A DNA stretch of 64,000 nucleotides from Scenedesmus sp. ARA3. Its lineage: Eukaryota > Chlorophyta > Chlorophyceae > Sphaeropleales > Scenedesmaceae. Below the pieces are notes generated by a model. That model was not told the origin of the DNA. It worked only from the letters and a program-made list of their open reading frames with translations, and ran no database searches. Where the stretch lies: the NCBI GenBank assembly GCA_004335835.1, contig RWJK01001948.1, positions 116,477-180,476 on the forward strand, in the 5' to 3' direction. Made by a program: the position numbers and the translations under genes. Each line of letters opens with the position of its first letter. Position 1 is the first letter of the stretch. Shown here in pieces: positions 49,701-61,726 of the stretch.

Positions 49701-52341
49701 GCAGCAATTCAGCATGAAAGCTGCTGGCGACAAGCAGGCGCGTCAACACATCAACGTATCAACAAGGCAGCCAACCAGTGCTGTCACACAACCCGCCTGC
49801 TTCAAGTAAAGCAGCGCTTCCTCTGCCGGCCCCCTATAGATACAGCACGCCCCACTGAGCAGCAGCAGCTCATCAAAGTGGTCCGAGACGCTGCTGCAGC
49901 CCACATCATCAACAGGGTGAGCTGGCCTGCCTGCTGTACGCAAGGCAGTGCTTTGCGCGAACACCGCCAATCGCAACCACAACAATTTCATGCTGTAAAT
50001 TCAGGCTGCCAAACCACCAGCTCATAGCAGGCCCGTGCCTCCTCTGTGGGGCCGCTGTAGCAGCAGCAGGTCGTCAAAAAGCACACTGACAAGCTGCACC
50101 CCAGACCAGATAAAAACCCTGCACCAAACCCACCGGCTCAAAGTAGGGTAGCGTTTCGCCGGCCGGCCGCCAACGACAACAAAACCATGTGCAGCCAAGG
50201 CAACTCAGACGCATAATCAATGACAAACAACAGCCATGAAACCAGGCCCACCTGCTCAAAGTAGGGCAGCGCCTCCTCAGCCGGGCCGCTGTACACGCAG
50301 CGCCCCTCAGACAGCAGCAGCAGGTCGTCAAACAGGCCGAAGATGCTGCTGCGTGGCTGGTGGATGGAGCACACCACGGTGTGGCCGGCTGAGGCGAGCT
50401 GCTTGAGCGTGGCAACCACCTGCAGCCAGGCAGCATAACCATACACACATAGACATGCAAACAGGCAGGCACGCTGGTTGGCTGGTGGATGGAACAGACC
50501 ACTGTGTGGCCGGCTGAGGCGAGCTGCTTCAGCGTGGCAACCACCTGCAGAGGCAGTGGCGGCAGCAAGGAGGTCGAGCAGAGTGTTGGGGTTAGCGCAT
50601 GCATGCAATGACAATCACTGTCGCAAGTCACAAGCATTAAGCTATAAAAGCTACTGAGTCACATGTGCACGTGCACTGCATTTGTGACTGAATTTGCCTG
50701 AGTCATGTGCGCACGCTAGCTGCAGCTGAGCGTCCCTGAAGACCTCGTGTGATGTCGACGTATGTCCCGAAGCATGTGACAGCGCTACGCACCTTCTCCG
50801 CCTGGAAGCTGTCCCTGCCCATGGTGAGCGCATCCAACATCGGCAGGCTGAGGCTGCCATCCACCCATACACCTTTTCTAAACACGTCACATAACATACA
50901 ATATCTGGCTCACCTTCTCTGCCTGGAAGCTGTCCAGGCCTGTTGTGGGCTCGTCCAGGAAGAGCAGGCTGGGGCTGCTGATGAGATCAGCATGCTCTCA
51001 GCAAGCAAGCCAGAGGATCTGTAACGTGATACATGACATGTTACACATGCATGCGCACCTTCTCTGCCTGGAAGCTGTCCAGGCCTGTGGTGGCTTCATA
51101 AGGCAGGCTGGGGCGGCTCAGGAGCTTGCCGCCCTACTATGTCGTCTGTCATTCGAAACCTAATAGCACACGCACCTTCTCTGCCTGGAAGCTGTCCAGG
51201 CCTGTTGTGGGTTCATCCAGGAAGAGCAGGCTGGGGCTGCTGATGAGCTCGCAGCCAATGGCCAGCCGCTTCTTCTCACCGCCAGACAGCCCGCGGATCT
51301 TCTCATCTCCCACACGCGTGTCACGGGACTGCACAGCAGATAAGCAGCAGCAGAAAGCACATTCAGCAGTTAGCAGGGACGTTACAGCTTGAAGCCGATG
51401 GCCAGCTGCTGCTTCTTGCTACCCAACGGGTTGCAGATCTTCTCATCTCCCACACGCGTGTCACGGGACTGCAGGCAGGCACGTGATCATCAGCAATTTT
51501 AAAGGTCAGATTGGCCAGACGGAACGCGGATCTCTTGTCGCCGACACGCATGTCACGAGACTGCAGGCAGGCACGCAGTCGTCAGCATCATAACATGAGG
51601 TTTGCCAGACAGCCCCAGGATATGCTCACCACCCCCTATCCTCCACCTCCTAGCAGCACGCACCTTTGCCAAGCCCAGCACTGAGATGAGGTTGTCCACG
51701 TAGCTCTGCTTGGATGCCTCAGGCAGCCCTGGAGCCATCTGCAGCTGGGCAGCCATGGTCAGCGTCTCAGCCACGCTGAGCATGCTGTAGAAGTTGTCAG
51801 ACTGCTCCACGTAGGCCTGGCGGTGGTTGGCCTCCGTTGATTGGACGCCGTTCACGTACAGCTCGCCTGCAGCAACAAAAAAGGGATGTCTTCAGCACAC
51901 ATGCGCAGCACGCCTGCACATTGTGGTGGTTGGCCTCCATCGATTGGACGCCGTTCACATACAGCTCGCCTGCGGCATCAAGCGGCATCACACATGCACT
52001 CTATCAGGGACTTGTGGCTGTTTGGGTTTGGTGGGGTTGTTGCGCTGCTCCACATAGGCCTGGCGGTGGTTGGCATCTGTTGACTGGAACCGTTGACGTA
52101 CAGCTCGCTTGCAGCAGCAAACCACTTCAACGATGCACTTTGTGTGGGATTTAAGGTTGACTGCTCCAGGTAGGCCTGCCTGTGGTTTGCCACTGTTGAC
52201 AGCACGCTGTTGACAGAACATGAACCACCCAGAGAATCGCGCACCTGTGAGCCTCATGCCGGTGTTGGCGGGCACGTGGCTGGCCAGGCTGTTGAGCAGT
52301 GTGGTCTTGCCGCTGCCGCTGGGGCCCATCAGCGCCAGTAG

Positions 52342-52393
<52 letters not shown>

Positions 52394-53763
52394 CAGAGAG
52401 CAGGAAAGGGCTGCATGACTGTGCTTGCCTGCTTGCTGAGCTGCGCCCTTCTGACAGCTCGACTCACTGTTCAGCAGGATCGGCAGTGAACGCCAAAACA
52501 TGCCTGCCGCTCATTCTACATACACATCACTGCGGTGCGTCACGCACACACACACAGCACGTCATCGCAAACACCAACACACGTCACGTAGGCCACAAGC
52601 TGCTGCTTCTCTGCTATGTGTGCTGTGCAGCTGCCTGTACACGCTCACCTGCCGGGCCGTGCTGCGCCAGACAGGCCAAACAGGATCTGCTTGCTGCCTG
52701 GCTCGCCCTTGCGCTGCTGCTTCTTCTGCTTCTTGCTGCTCCAGTGGCAGCTCAGGTTGCTCCACTCCAGAGTCACGGGAGGCACCTGCAGGAAAATAAC
52801 ACGGACATGGGTGTTAGAAGTATAGATACCAGCAGCAGCAGTATCAGCAGCAGCAGCAGCAACAGCGGTGACAAGAGGCTTAGGCAAGCACAGCAGGAGT
52901 TCATGACACGTGGTTGCGCAGCTTGTGGTGCAGGTACCGGCAGGTGTGGCATGTGCTGGGATGCATGTCTGTGCCAGCATTAGTGTGCATTCACATCGTC
53001 ATGTTTGGCTGTTGTTGTGTCTCAGTGCTGTTGTGAGCTGGCAAGCCCTCAGAATCATCCTAGCTTAGCTGGACGCACTTGTGATGAACGCAGCTGCTGC
53101 TTGCTGGCTTGGGATCTGACAGCCGTTGAGCCCACAGTAATGCAGCTGGCTGACACTTCTGCATGCACTTTGTTAGTGCATGCAAGTGCTCATAACTACA
53201 CCAATGGGCAGCCATAAAGCCTGCAGTGTGAGGAGCAGGCACGCACCCCCTCTCCTGGTGTGGGTGTCTTGGGGCGCAGAGCACGCGCTGCTGTTGCTGC
53301 TGGCTCCGCATCTGCTGCTGCCGTGCCAGCCTCATCTGCTGCACCCTTCTTGTTGCTCAGGTGACGCCTCAGCGCAACTGCGGTTGTGTGACGCATGCAG
53401 GGCAGCAGCAATGGCTGTTACTTGTCGTGTAGCTGGCCAGTTGAGGCAGCAAATATCTAGCAGGTGGTTGCAAGCGCAATGCTGTGTTGTGCGCGAGGTG
53501 TGTGTTCGGCTGCTGCATTGCTCGTCTAGCGCCTGTAATCAATACACCGACACTGAAAATGGCTGAACCAACTGTGCTGCACACTGCATAAGCTTGCTGC
53601 ATGGTGCCATGCCACCAGATCTGCTGGCAGCAGCAGCATCTGCAGCTGCAGCACCCAGTCTGGCACCCTCACCTGCCCCTTTCACGGCTCCAATTCCCGC
53701 CAGCAGTGGCAGGTTGCCCTGAGGCAGCACCAGCACTGCTGTTCCCAGCAGGAAGTCGATCAT
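45643..53763 (-). CDS. ABCG7: ABCG7-type ABC half transporter
   Basis: ABCG (WBC) half transporter, orthologous by motif order to plant ABCG7; works as a dimer in a membrane, substrate unknown. Exons: 53763-53673, 53377-53247, 52785-52649, 52342-52245 (Walker [10 protein letters not shown]), 51866-51664 ([18 protein letters not shown]), 51328-51176 (signature LSGGEKKR, Walker [13 protein letters not shown]), 50419-50252 ([19 protein letters not shown]), 49653-49543 ([18 protein letters not shown]), 49347-49154, 48858-48690 ([19 protein letters not shown]), 48498-48375, 48064-47968 ([16 protein letters not shown]), 47329-47156 ([15 protein letters not shown]), 46828-46710 ([13 protein letters not shown]), 46252-46162 ([12 protein letters not shown]), 45835-45643 (GKPKFQP, Ala-rich tail, stop TGA). 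Lengths sum to 751 codons with consistent phases, close to the family size. The N-terminus ([14 protein letters not shown]) is hydrophobic. At least ten exon edges are echoed in its introns. Confidence 0.95.
46027..48620 (-). repeat. Exon-edge echoes, membrane-domain half of ABCG7
   Basis: Copies seen: 46027-46062 (end of exon 46162-46252); 46470-46510 and 46585-46635 (end of 46710-46828, two copies); 46925-46960 and 47020-47090 (end of 47156-47329, two copies); 47400-47465 (start of the same exon); 47715-47775 and 47836-47902 (end of 47968-48064, two copies); 48247-48310 (end of 48375-48498); 48560-48610 (inner part of that exon). Donors or acceptors are usually kept. Confidence 0.88.
49805..52230 (-). 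repeat. Exon-edge echoes, ATPase half of ABCG7
   Basis: About 49805-49885, 50030-50085 and 50130-50165 copy parts of the end of exon 50252-50419. 50480-50546 copies its start with acceptor. About 50790-50860, 50912-50985 and 51056-51130 copy the end of exon 51176-51328 (each with a donor). 51400-51475 and 51520-51562 copy its start. About 51921-51974, 52050-52115 and 52165-52225 copy the start of exon 51664-51866. Spacing is roughly 100-150 bp, forming ladders on both sides of an exon. Confidence 0.9.
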
Positions 53764-55380
53764 GCTGCGTGGCTGTCACACGCTCCAGCAGTAGGCACTG
53801 CAAGGGCAGACCACCAGCAGCACAGAAGCAGGCTGACGGTGACCTTAAGATCTGGGATATAACTGAATTGGTTGTATCGTTTGACGTATGAATGCAAGCG
53901 CGTAACGGCTGAGCTGCGTTGGGTTGACAGGTGCGCGACGGGTTACCTAATGCAAGGCACGCAGCAGGGCTGCAAAGACTGTTGCAGGTGAGTTCTACAG
54001 CGTATAAAGCCAATGAGATATGCCTGCACGTAGATCGACCTTACATGCAGTCAATGCGGTTGCGTTTCGTGAGGAACTACGTAAGCTGGCAGCCAAGGCA
54101 GGAAAGCGACAACAAATACCAGCAACGACTCATCTGAAGTGAAGTACCTAATCTGCACAGCGTGCTTGTGAGATGCTGGTGTGACTGCTGCTTTTCTGCA
54201 GGGGTTATCAACAGATGACTGAACCATACCCGCCATTTGAACCGGATGCTGCTACCCTGGATGAGCTTTAGACAAACGGCAGGCAAGAGCTAATGTTGAT
54301 CAGTCCACTATAGTGCATATGGCTGTGGCGGTGTCAGCGTGCTGAGCAAGCAGTCACAGGCAAAACCACTCAGCAGTGCCGCAGCAATGCTGCAGGACAC
54401 CCATAAAACGCCACCTGCTGTGCAAGCTGTGGCGTGGAACGGTCGTTGTCCATCAATTACAGCCTCAGCCTCACCTGGCCTGCCAGTAAGAAGCTTGGCA
54501 GCACGCATACGATGGCGCATTGAACCAGGCTGGCAGCAGCTTTCATGCTGACGAGGCTTGCTGCAGCTGAAGTCTCAAGGTCAAGTTTCGATTTGAATTT
54601 GTCATTAAGCTCAAATTGATTAGGTGTGACGTCTGGTGCAGGGCGTACGTGCGAGCAGATACACGTATGGTTTCGGTTAGGGCTTTCCGTTCCAGAGTTG
54701 GTATCGTCTCCTTGATTGAAGACGTCTTGTCTTCATCATAGCAGCGCTATGGCTGCTTGCTGCAAACTCCACCGACAACTTGTGTGCCGGCGTTCGTTAC
54801 ATACTGTTGCTTCAGCGGCATCTGCCACTGCACTGCTGAGCTGGCGGCCAGCTGGCCAACATGGTGCACCCCTGCACAAGCTACTGCCCTGAAAATCACA
54901 GCGGTTTCCGCATTTCAAATGCAACACGCTTTACACAGCATCACAACTGTCATCATTCTGTCTACCACCGCTGCCGCAGCTCGCTGCCGCTGGCTGCAGC
55001 TGCAGCAGGCCTACCAAAAGGTGCCGCTACTGTACACACACTGGACTTGCTGCCATGTTGTACAGCCTGTAGCAGTGCTGCAACCACGCCAAGGAGCTGA
55101 TGACAGGCTCATTCGGCCCGGAAGGCCCAAATTGGAAAAGCAATGAGCACTGGTCGCGCAAGCGAAAAGCACTGCCAAAGCCCACCCCCGTGATCTTCAC
55201 ACAGATTGCACTGCAAAACAGTCCAAGGTGGCATCAATGACATGCACCACATATGTACTGCCCACAGGTCGAGACAGGAGCCAGTCTGCAACTGCTGCTG
55301 CCCATGCAGCCACTCACTTGCAGCACGCAAGTGCAAAGACACCCAACCCTTCTGAACCTGCTGCACCGCTGCAAGTCCCA
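53764..55380. other. Intergenic, with a doubtful small plus-strand gene
   Basis: ABCG7 promoter at left, second MYND gene 3' flank at right. On the plus strand two segments bounded by AG and GT look exon-like: 53931-53987 (ends GTTGCAG then GTGAGT) and 54202-54271 (after a CTTTTCTGCAG acceptor, ending in TAG; reads GYQQMTEPYPPFEPDAATLD). The family is not recognised and the start is not found, so this is only a candidate. Confidence 0.3.
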
Positions 55381-56177
55381 TCACAGGCATGACTGCCCAG
55401 CAGCAGCCATGCGCTTGCAAGCAGCTTTGTGCCGCTTCCAGTCAGCCTTCTGACAGGCCTCACTGCAGTAGCGGCAGCGGCAGCCGGCGCATGATTTGCA
55501 GGGCGCCGCTGCCTCGCTCACTCCAGCAAAGCTCTCACAGCTGGGGTTGTTGCAGACCACTGGTAGTGGCACTGCTGCCACAAGGGTCTTGCAGAGCTGC
55601 ACAGCATCTGCAAACTGCTGTGGGATTGCTGGTACCAGCACAGCAGCGCCACCAAAAACCTCTGCATAGCTGTCCGCTACCTGCTGCTGCCACCACCCAG
55701 GCCACTTTTCACTAAATGCTGCCACAGCTGCTGCCCATTCTAGGCTGCTCTGCTGCAGGTGCAGCAGGTGGCTCCACTTGACCTGCTGGCTGCTGCTGCT
55801 GCTGCTGGCAGCGCCAGTAGGCCCGCCTGCTGCTGCTGCTGCCTGCACTGCGTGCGCCGCAACATCCAGCGGAGCAGCTGCCATGCCCAGCTCCCTCATG
55901 CACCACAGCAGCGGCTGCACCACACTCAGCACCGCCAGCTGCCAGAATTGCCACTGCAGCTCCTGAGTGTGCTGAGCTGGCATGCCATCAAGCTGCACAT
56001 GCGCAAGCTCTACATCATCCAGATCAAGTGCCCCAGGCATCCACGTCACTTGGTAGCCGGGCTTAGCCCTCAGCGACCTGAACAGCAGCTGGGGGCCTGC
56101 TGCCGCCATAGCATCCGCCAGCTGCACAACGCTGCGCGCAAGCAGCACAGCCAGCAGCGCGATGCTGGCAGCGGCCT

Positions 56178-56210
<33 letters not shown>

Positions 56211-58622
56211 GTTTGCTGACGGTGGCAGCCGTCCACAGCCGAACTGCTGAGGGGACGAGAGTCCGGCTGAACAGCACTGTGACCGTTGCAGGGAAGCAGG
56301 CAGCAGCAGCTTGCCTCTTCGACAGAAACAAATGCACCCCTGGGTGCTGCCCCGATGTGTGCTGTACGCTGACTGATGCTCTGACAAACTGCACGGAGCG
56401 CTTGACCAAGCTATTCAGCGCAGACGCTGTGCTAGCTGCTGCTGTTGAGCTACTGAGAACTGCCTGACTGCCCAGTACTGCTGCAATAGCGTGTGCAAGC
56501 AGCTGTGCTGCTGACACCATGCTGAACGCGTCCGCTGCTGGTGTGCGCAGGAAGCAGTCAATGAGGGCTGTGTAGGCCTCAGGGTGCGCTGCTGCTAGTG
56601 CAAGCAGGCGGCCGTCAGGCAAAACATCATCCAAAGCTGCGGTGCAACATTGAAGTAAGATTCAGTGACAACAATGAGTGACGATGAGTGCCGTACGCAC
56701 TCACTGAGTACGAGATGACAAGAAACATAGGTCAAAAAGGTCTTGGTCAAGATCACCATCTGGATCAAGCAAGCAGCACCTGATGCAGCGTTCAAGTGAA
56801 CGGTGCACTTGCAGGAAACGCAGCAAACGCAGCACGCGTAGGACAGTCCTGCAGGCCTTGAGCTGGCCGTTTGCGGCAGATTGGTAATGCAGGGGATGCG
56901 CCCTCCACGCAGCAAATGCAGCAAATGCAGCAAATGCAGCAAATGCAGTTACCAGTGACCAAAGTAGGGCACAAGCCCACCCATAAAGGAGCCAGACCAG
57001 GCTCATGGGGTCCAGCAAGAATTCAAATAAACTTGCAAAGAAAGGGGTGACAGATACCGATGCATACCCATGTGTCCATTGTTTGCAGGCTGCAGCAGCA
57101 GCACTTACCTGGACTGCGGTCCTGCTCCGGAGCCAAGCCAGCACAGCAGCCTCTGAGGACCAGCAACTGCTCAGTCAAACCCCTCCAGCCAGATGCCAGC
57201 TCAGCAAGTGGCTTGCCAGGGTGCGACAGCTGCAGCTGCTGCAGTGGTGCCGCCAGCGCCTGCAGCAGCTGCAGCCCAGCCTGCTGCAGCACCTCAGGCG
57301 GCAGGCAGCTGGCGCGTGAGGCTTGCAGGTAGCCGTCTATCTGCAGCTGCAGCACCTGGTGAGTGATCAGCAGTACATCTTCTGCATCATCGTGCAGCAA
57401 CACGCTGCTGCTGCTGCTGCTGCCGCTGCTGGTGCAGCTGGCTTGCTGCGCGCTGCCGCTGCACTGCGCCTGCAGCCAGCAGCTGCAGCTCCAGCGTTAG
57501 CCGAACAGCAGCTGCCGACACTGCTGCCAGTTCACCAACTGCCCCTTTAGCAGCACCATCTGTATGGTACACGAGGCACCGCAGGCTGATGGTTTGTGCC
57601 TGCAGGTAGCACAGCATCTGCGCCAGTCCCAGCTGCAGTGTGTCCGCCGTTATGCTACTGCCGCCTGCTTCGTGGCTTATGAGCTTCTGTACTGCTGCTT
57701 CCAAGTAGGCCTGGCCACCTGGCAGCAGCTGCAGCATGTCAGGATGCTGGTGGAAGGCGGGGATGGGCAGCAGGTCTGCACGGTGCTGCTGCCTGGGCCC
57801 AGCGGAAGCATCTTGCTGAGCCTGCACAGCGCTGCTGCTGCTGCCATGGGGCGCTGCTGGCAGTCCCTGCTGCTGCTGCTGCCACCTGTGAGCCACATGG
57901 GCCGCATGCAGCTGTGCAGTGCGCGCAGCCAGCAGCTGCAGCAGGAGCTCTGACACAGCAGGATCAGCCAGCAGCTCGGCTGCAGGTTGCGGTGGCAGCA
58001 GATCCGCTGCAGTTCCCGCCAGCTGCCTGTCCAGCAGCTTGGCCAGCTCGTAGATCAGCAGCCCTGCAACGCCCTGCACCCGGAACACCGCCTCATGAGG
58101 GCTGTGCGCGTCAGTGCTGCTGCTGCTGCTGCTGCTGCTGCTGAATGTGACGCTGACGAATGTAGCAGGCAGCAGTGAGCTGCATGCCTGTAGATGCTGC
58201 AGCAGCGGCAGCACTGCCGGCAGTATGGTGCGCAGCATGGCGGGGTTGACGCATGCCATGAAATGCCACATGGCCAGCACCGATTGCACCACGTCAACGG
58301 CACCCAACAACACGCGCCAGTCAGCTGTCCCTTGCTGCGGTTGCTGCGTTGCCTGCCTGATCATCCCCTGTAAAACTGATGGCATTGCTTGCAACAGGCC
58401 TGGGAGTGTCAACACCAGACCATGACCACCACGACCAGCAGCAGCAGCAGCAGCAGTAGCAGCAGCAGCAGAAGCAGCAGATGCAGCCAGAGGGATGGTA
58501 ACAAGCCCGTGAACAAACACGCGGGCAAAGCCATCAGCTGCATGTGTGGCAAGTTGCTCAAGCACAGCATGTTGGAAAATCAGGAGTTGCTTCACGCAGC
58601 TGCATGCTCTATGTTTGTCCAT
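55381..58622 (-). CDS. Second MYND zinc-finger protein
   Basis: Chlorophyte-type MYND protein, role unknown. Last exon 56636-55381 ends with one MYND finger (CNNPSCESFAGVSE, then CKSCAGCRCRYCSEACQ and DWKRHKAAC) and stop. The previous segment, about 57403-57109, ends in a good GTAAGT donor. The upstream body is one long frame, 58622 to about 57400, helical and Ala/Leu/Gln-rich. Between the body and the 57403 segment the frame changes inside a CAG tract (57400-57430), so a small intron, an indel or an assembly slip is needed. The ATG at 58622 is the first in this exon, but an acceptor (TTGCAG, 58634-58629) just before it suggests further 5' exons. A dispersed repeat sits in the intron at 56969-57012, next to four ATTTGCTGC units (56909-56948). 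Confidence 0.75.
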
Positions 58623-58768
58623 TGCAAGCTGCAAGTAGCACCAAGATTATCTGGGTAGTGTTCACGCATGCAGTAGTCATAATGAACTGCAGCCCACCTG
58701 ATTGCTGCATCTGCTGCGTCATAGCTGCTGCAAGTGTCCCCACACTGCCGCTGCCGCCGCCGCCGCCG

Positions 58769-58772
58769 CCGC

Positions 58773-58825
<53 letters not shown>
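58769..58825. repeat. (CCG)n(CTG)n triplet tract
   Basis: About 57 bases of CCG then CTG repeats between the two opposed MYND loci. Confidence 0.9.
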
Positions 58826-58826
<1 letters not shown>

Positions 58827-58934
58827 AACCCAAGCCTGCTATGCCACGCGCTGTCAAAGTGAGGCACTGCTGGCTTTGCAGGAACAGCCCTGTCAGTGAG
58901 CGCTTGCACTCTTTGCTTGGCGCTGTCAGCTGGT

Positions 58935-59665
58935 CTGCATCGAACAGCTCTGGTCGCTGCAGCACCCAGGTCGCTGAGCAGCTCTGCAGCCTGGCAAAGC
59001 AGCATCCAGCAGTGCGCATGTTGCTGCAGAGCACGCACCAGCAGCTTGGTGCTCGGCCTGAGCCACAGCACAACGCTAGCAGCAACCAACCGCAGTGGAG
59101 GCAGCAGGTGGCAGCAGCAGAAGATCCTGCAGCACAGCAGCTGCTGGATGCTCGGGGCGCAGATGGTGTCTTGCGTGTGCTGAGCAGCAGCAGCACTCTG
59201 CAGCAGCTGCCGACCCACCTGCAAATGCTGGCAGACTCCGCCTGCTGGCAGCTGCCGCACGGCTGGTGCTGCAACAACTTGCAGAGCTGCAGCAACATGC
59301 GAGGTGATAGTGAGCTGCAGCTGGTGTCAAAGCGCAGCTGCATCTGCGGGGGGTGTGATGCAGAGAAACAACATGCCGCCCGCTACTGAAGCAGGGCGTG
59401 CAGGGAGCAGCACTGGCCGCTGCACAAGCAGGCCTGCCCCCGCAGGCACAAGCAAGCTGCAGAGCAAGCAGAAGCAGCTGATGATGACCGTGATAGCCCT
59501 GCTGCCAGTGGCAGGGCCCGCTGCTGTGTGGCGTGTGGGGCCAGTTCCTGCAAGCTGCAGAAGTGCAGCCGCTGCAGGCGTGTGGCCTACTGCGGGCGGC
59601 AGTGCCAGGCGGCTGACTGGCCGCGCCACAAGGCAGCATGCAACAGTAGCAGCCGCAATGGCTAG
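58935..59665 (+). pseudogene. Inverted broken copy of the first MYND gene's C-terminus
   Basis: Encodes a close match to the 31112-31750 part of the first MYND gene: VAEQLCSLAKQHPAV, SSSTLQQLPTHLQMLADSAC, WQLPHGWCCNN, NMRGDSELQLVSKRS, then the first finger. At the Tyr-Cys of that finger the codon TGC is TGA (ACTGAAGC near 59387), which ends the frame and removes a zinc ligand. Matching sequence continues in the same frame beyond the stop through both fingers (SRACREQHWPLHKQAC; CCVACGASSCKLQKCSRC; DWPRHKAAC). The N-terminal two thirds of the parent are missing. A protein ending at the TGA cannot be excluded. Confidence 0.8.
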
Positions 59666-60522
59666 GTGGGGTTGCACATGCTGGCTTCGGCTCTGAGCGG
59701 CCCTTTTGGCAAAGTGCGGCATAGAGAAGGGGTGCTGAAGTGGCTAGCTGCAATCAGCTTGTGAGCTGCAATCAGCTCACAACTATCAAGGAGGGTAATG
59801 CATTTGCTGTACATTTGTTAGTACCATTTGCTGTACATTGCTGCAATGTATGCTCAGTTGAGCCGTGCGGGGCATGATCAGACGTACGTGTCAGGCATTC
59901 TTTTGTGTGTCTCTGGTGAAGTGCCGGCGATCTCTCTTGGATGCCGTATGGGTATGGAAATGACTGGCTGTACATATGTGTACACAGCCGCTGCTGCAGC
60001 TGCTCCAGAAGCAGCCGCTGCACGTGCATTGACAGCTGTGCCATGCTGCACTGATGCAGTGTGTGGTTCCGTGAATGAAGGCCCAGCATGTAAATGACTA
60101 CGGTTCACAATGTTACAAGGATTTGAACTCATGACCGCCACCTACTCAGTGACTGGTCAGACTCTCCGTACCATACCAACTTTGTTATGTTTGAAACCAC
60201 CGTGCCGTATGACCAGGGTCAAATCAGGGCTTGGGCGCGATCATGTCCTCGGGCCGCACCCACTGGCTGCACTTCTTGCATCATTGACCAAGTTGACCCC
60301 AAACTTTGTTGTACACAGTTACAGTAGCTGAACGTAACCCGCAGATGTACTACTGTACACCGCCGCAACTGCTGGCACAAACCCCTGATCAGGGCTTAGG
60401 GCTCGGGTGCGATCATGTTTTCGGGCGGCACCCACTGGTCAAACTCCGCTACCATCAACCCTGATGTACATTGTTACAACACTGTGGACAAAACAACACT
60501 GTGGTCAAACCAGAAACCCTAA
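59666..60522. other. Intergenic with two echoes of the fumarase 3' end
   Basis: Two diverged copies of the last 50-60 bases of the fumarase gene (stop codon region) lie at 60221-60268 and 60386-60446, downstream of the real end at 60523. On the minus strand near 60108-60170 a tRNA/SINE-like piece has a good box B (GAGTTCAAATCC) but an imperfect box A. Confidence 0.7.
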
Positions 60523-61692
60523 TCAGGGCTTGGGCGCGATCATGTTCTCTGGCCGCACCCACTGGTCAAACTCCTCGCTGGTCAACAAGCCTAGCTGCAT
60601 GGCTGCCTGCTTCAGCGTGGTGCCCTCCTTGTGGGCCTTCTTGGCTGCTGCTGCTGCGTTGTCGTAGCCGATCTTGGGGTTGAGCGCCGTGACCAGCATC
60701 AGCGACTCGTGCAGCAGCTGGTCGATGCGGCGTTTGTTGGCCCTGCGTAAGGTGGGTTTTGAAAAAAATGACAATGTGTTTGAAATTGAAAAATGACAGT
60801 GTTGAAAGAACGAGCATCAGCGACTCATGCAGCAGCTGGTCAATGCGGCGCTTGTTGGCCCTGCGAGGGATTGAATAGTGATGGCAGGTAATGGAGTGCA
60901 TGAGTAAGCTGCAGGGTAAGAGCGTGCAAGCTGCAGCATGGGCTGCTTGCGCTTGCGATGATGTTGCTTCCTCGGCGCGCCAGCACAATGTGGTGCAATG
61001 TGATCAGTATCACACAACATGAAGGAAACACTGTGTCACAAAATGGTGTACGGGTGGGTCAAGCGAGGCAGGGTTCCTGCCTCCTTAGCTGTGCAGCAGC
61101 TGCCGCAGTGCCACAGCAGGCAGAGCAGCAGGCCGCGCCACCCTGCAGGTGTTGCTGCTGCTCTTGGCGTCGGAAAATACCAAACTCAGCTGGGGCTGCA
61201 CGGTTTGGGGAACGATAGACGCCGTGAAGGCTGAACGCGACTTACAACCAGCTGCCGACACCAACAACATGACACACAAAAAATGACAAGAAATCAACAC
61301 AACAACTGACAATGTAACATGTGGCACTCACTGGATGCCGACGACGCAGTTGGCAGCGAATGAGCCCGCTGCATCTCCCAGCAGCCGCGTTGACTGCAGC
61401 AGTGATGCCACCATCATGGGCTTGAACACGTTGAGCTCAAAGTGACCCAAGCTGCCGGCAATGCTGAGGCCCGTGTGGTTGCCCATGACCTGTAGCAGCA
61501 GCAGCAGCAACAGCAGCGGCAGCAGCAGCGGCGGCAGCAGCAGCAGCAGCAAAGGTTGGGTTAAAGGCAGTGTTCACACGGCTGCTGCTAATCAATGCCA
61601 CCACCATGGGCTTGAAACGCCGAGCTCAAAGTGGCCAAGGCTGCCCGCAATGCTGATGCCTGTGTGGTTGCCCATGACCTGCAGAGTAAACC

Positions 61693-61726
<34 letters not shown>

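Noticed and set aside
45643..53763. Echo ladders as an assembly error
   Set aside because: Copies differ from each other and from the exon by substitutions and indels, and unique sequence lies between them. A collapsed or misjoined assembly would give near-identical copies. Raw reads would settle it.
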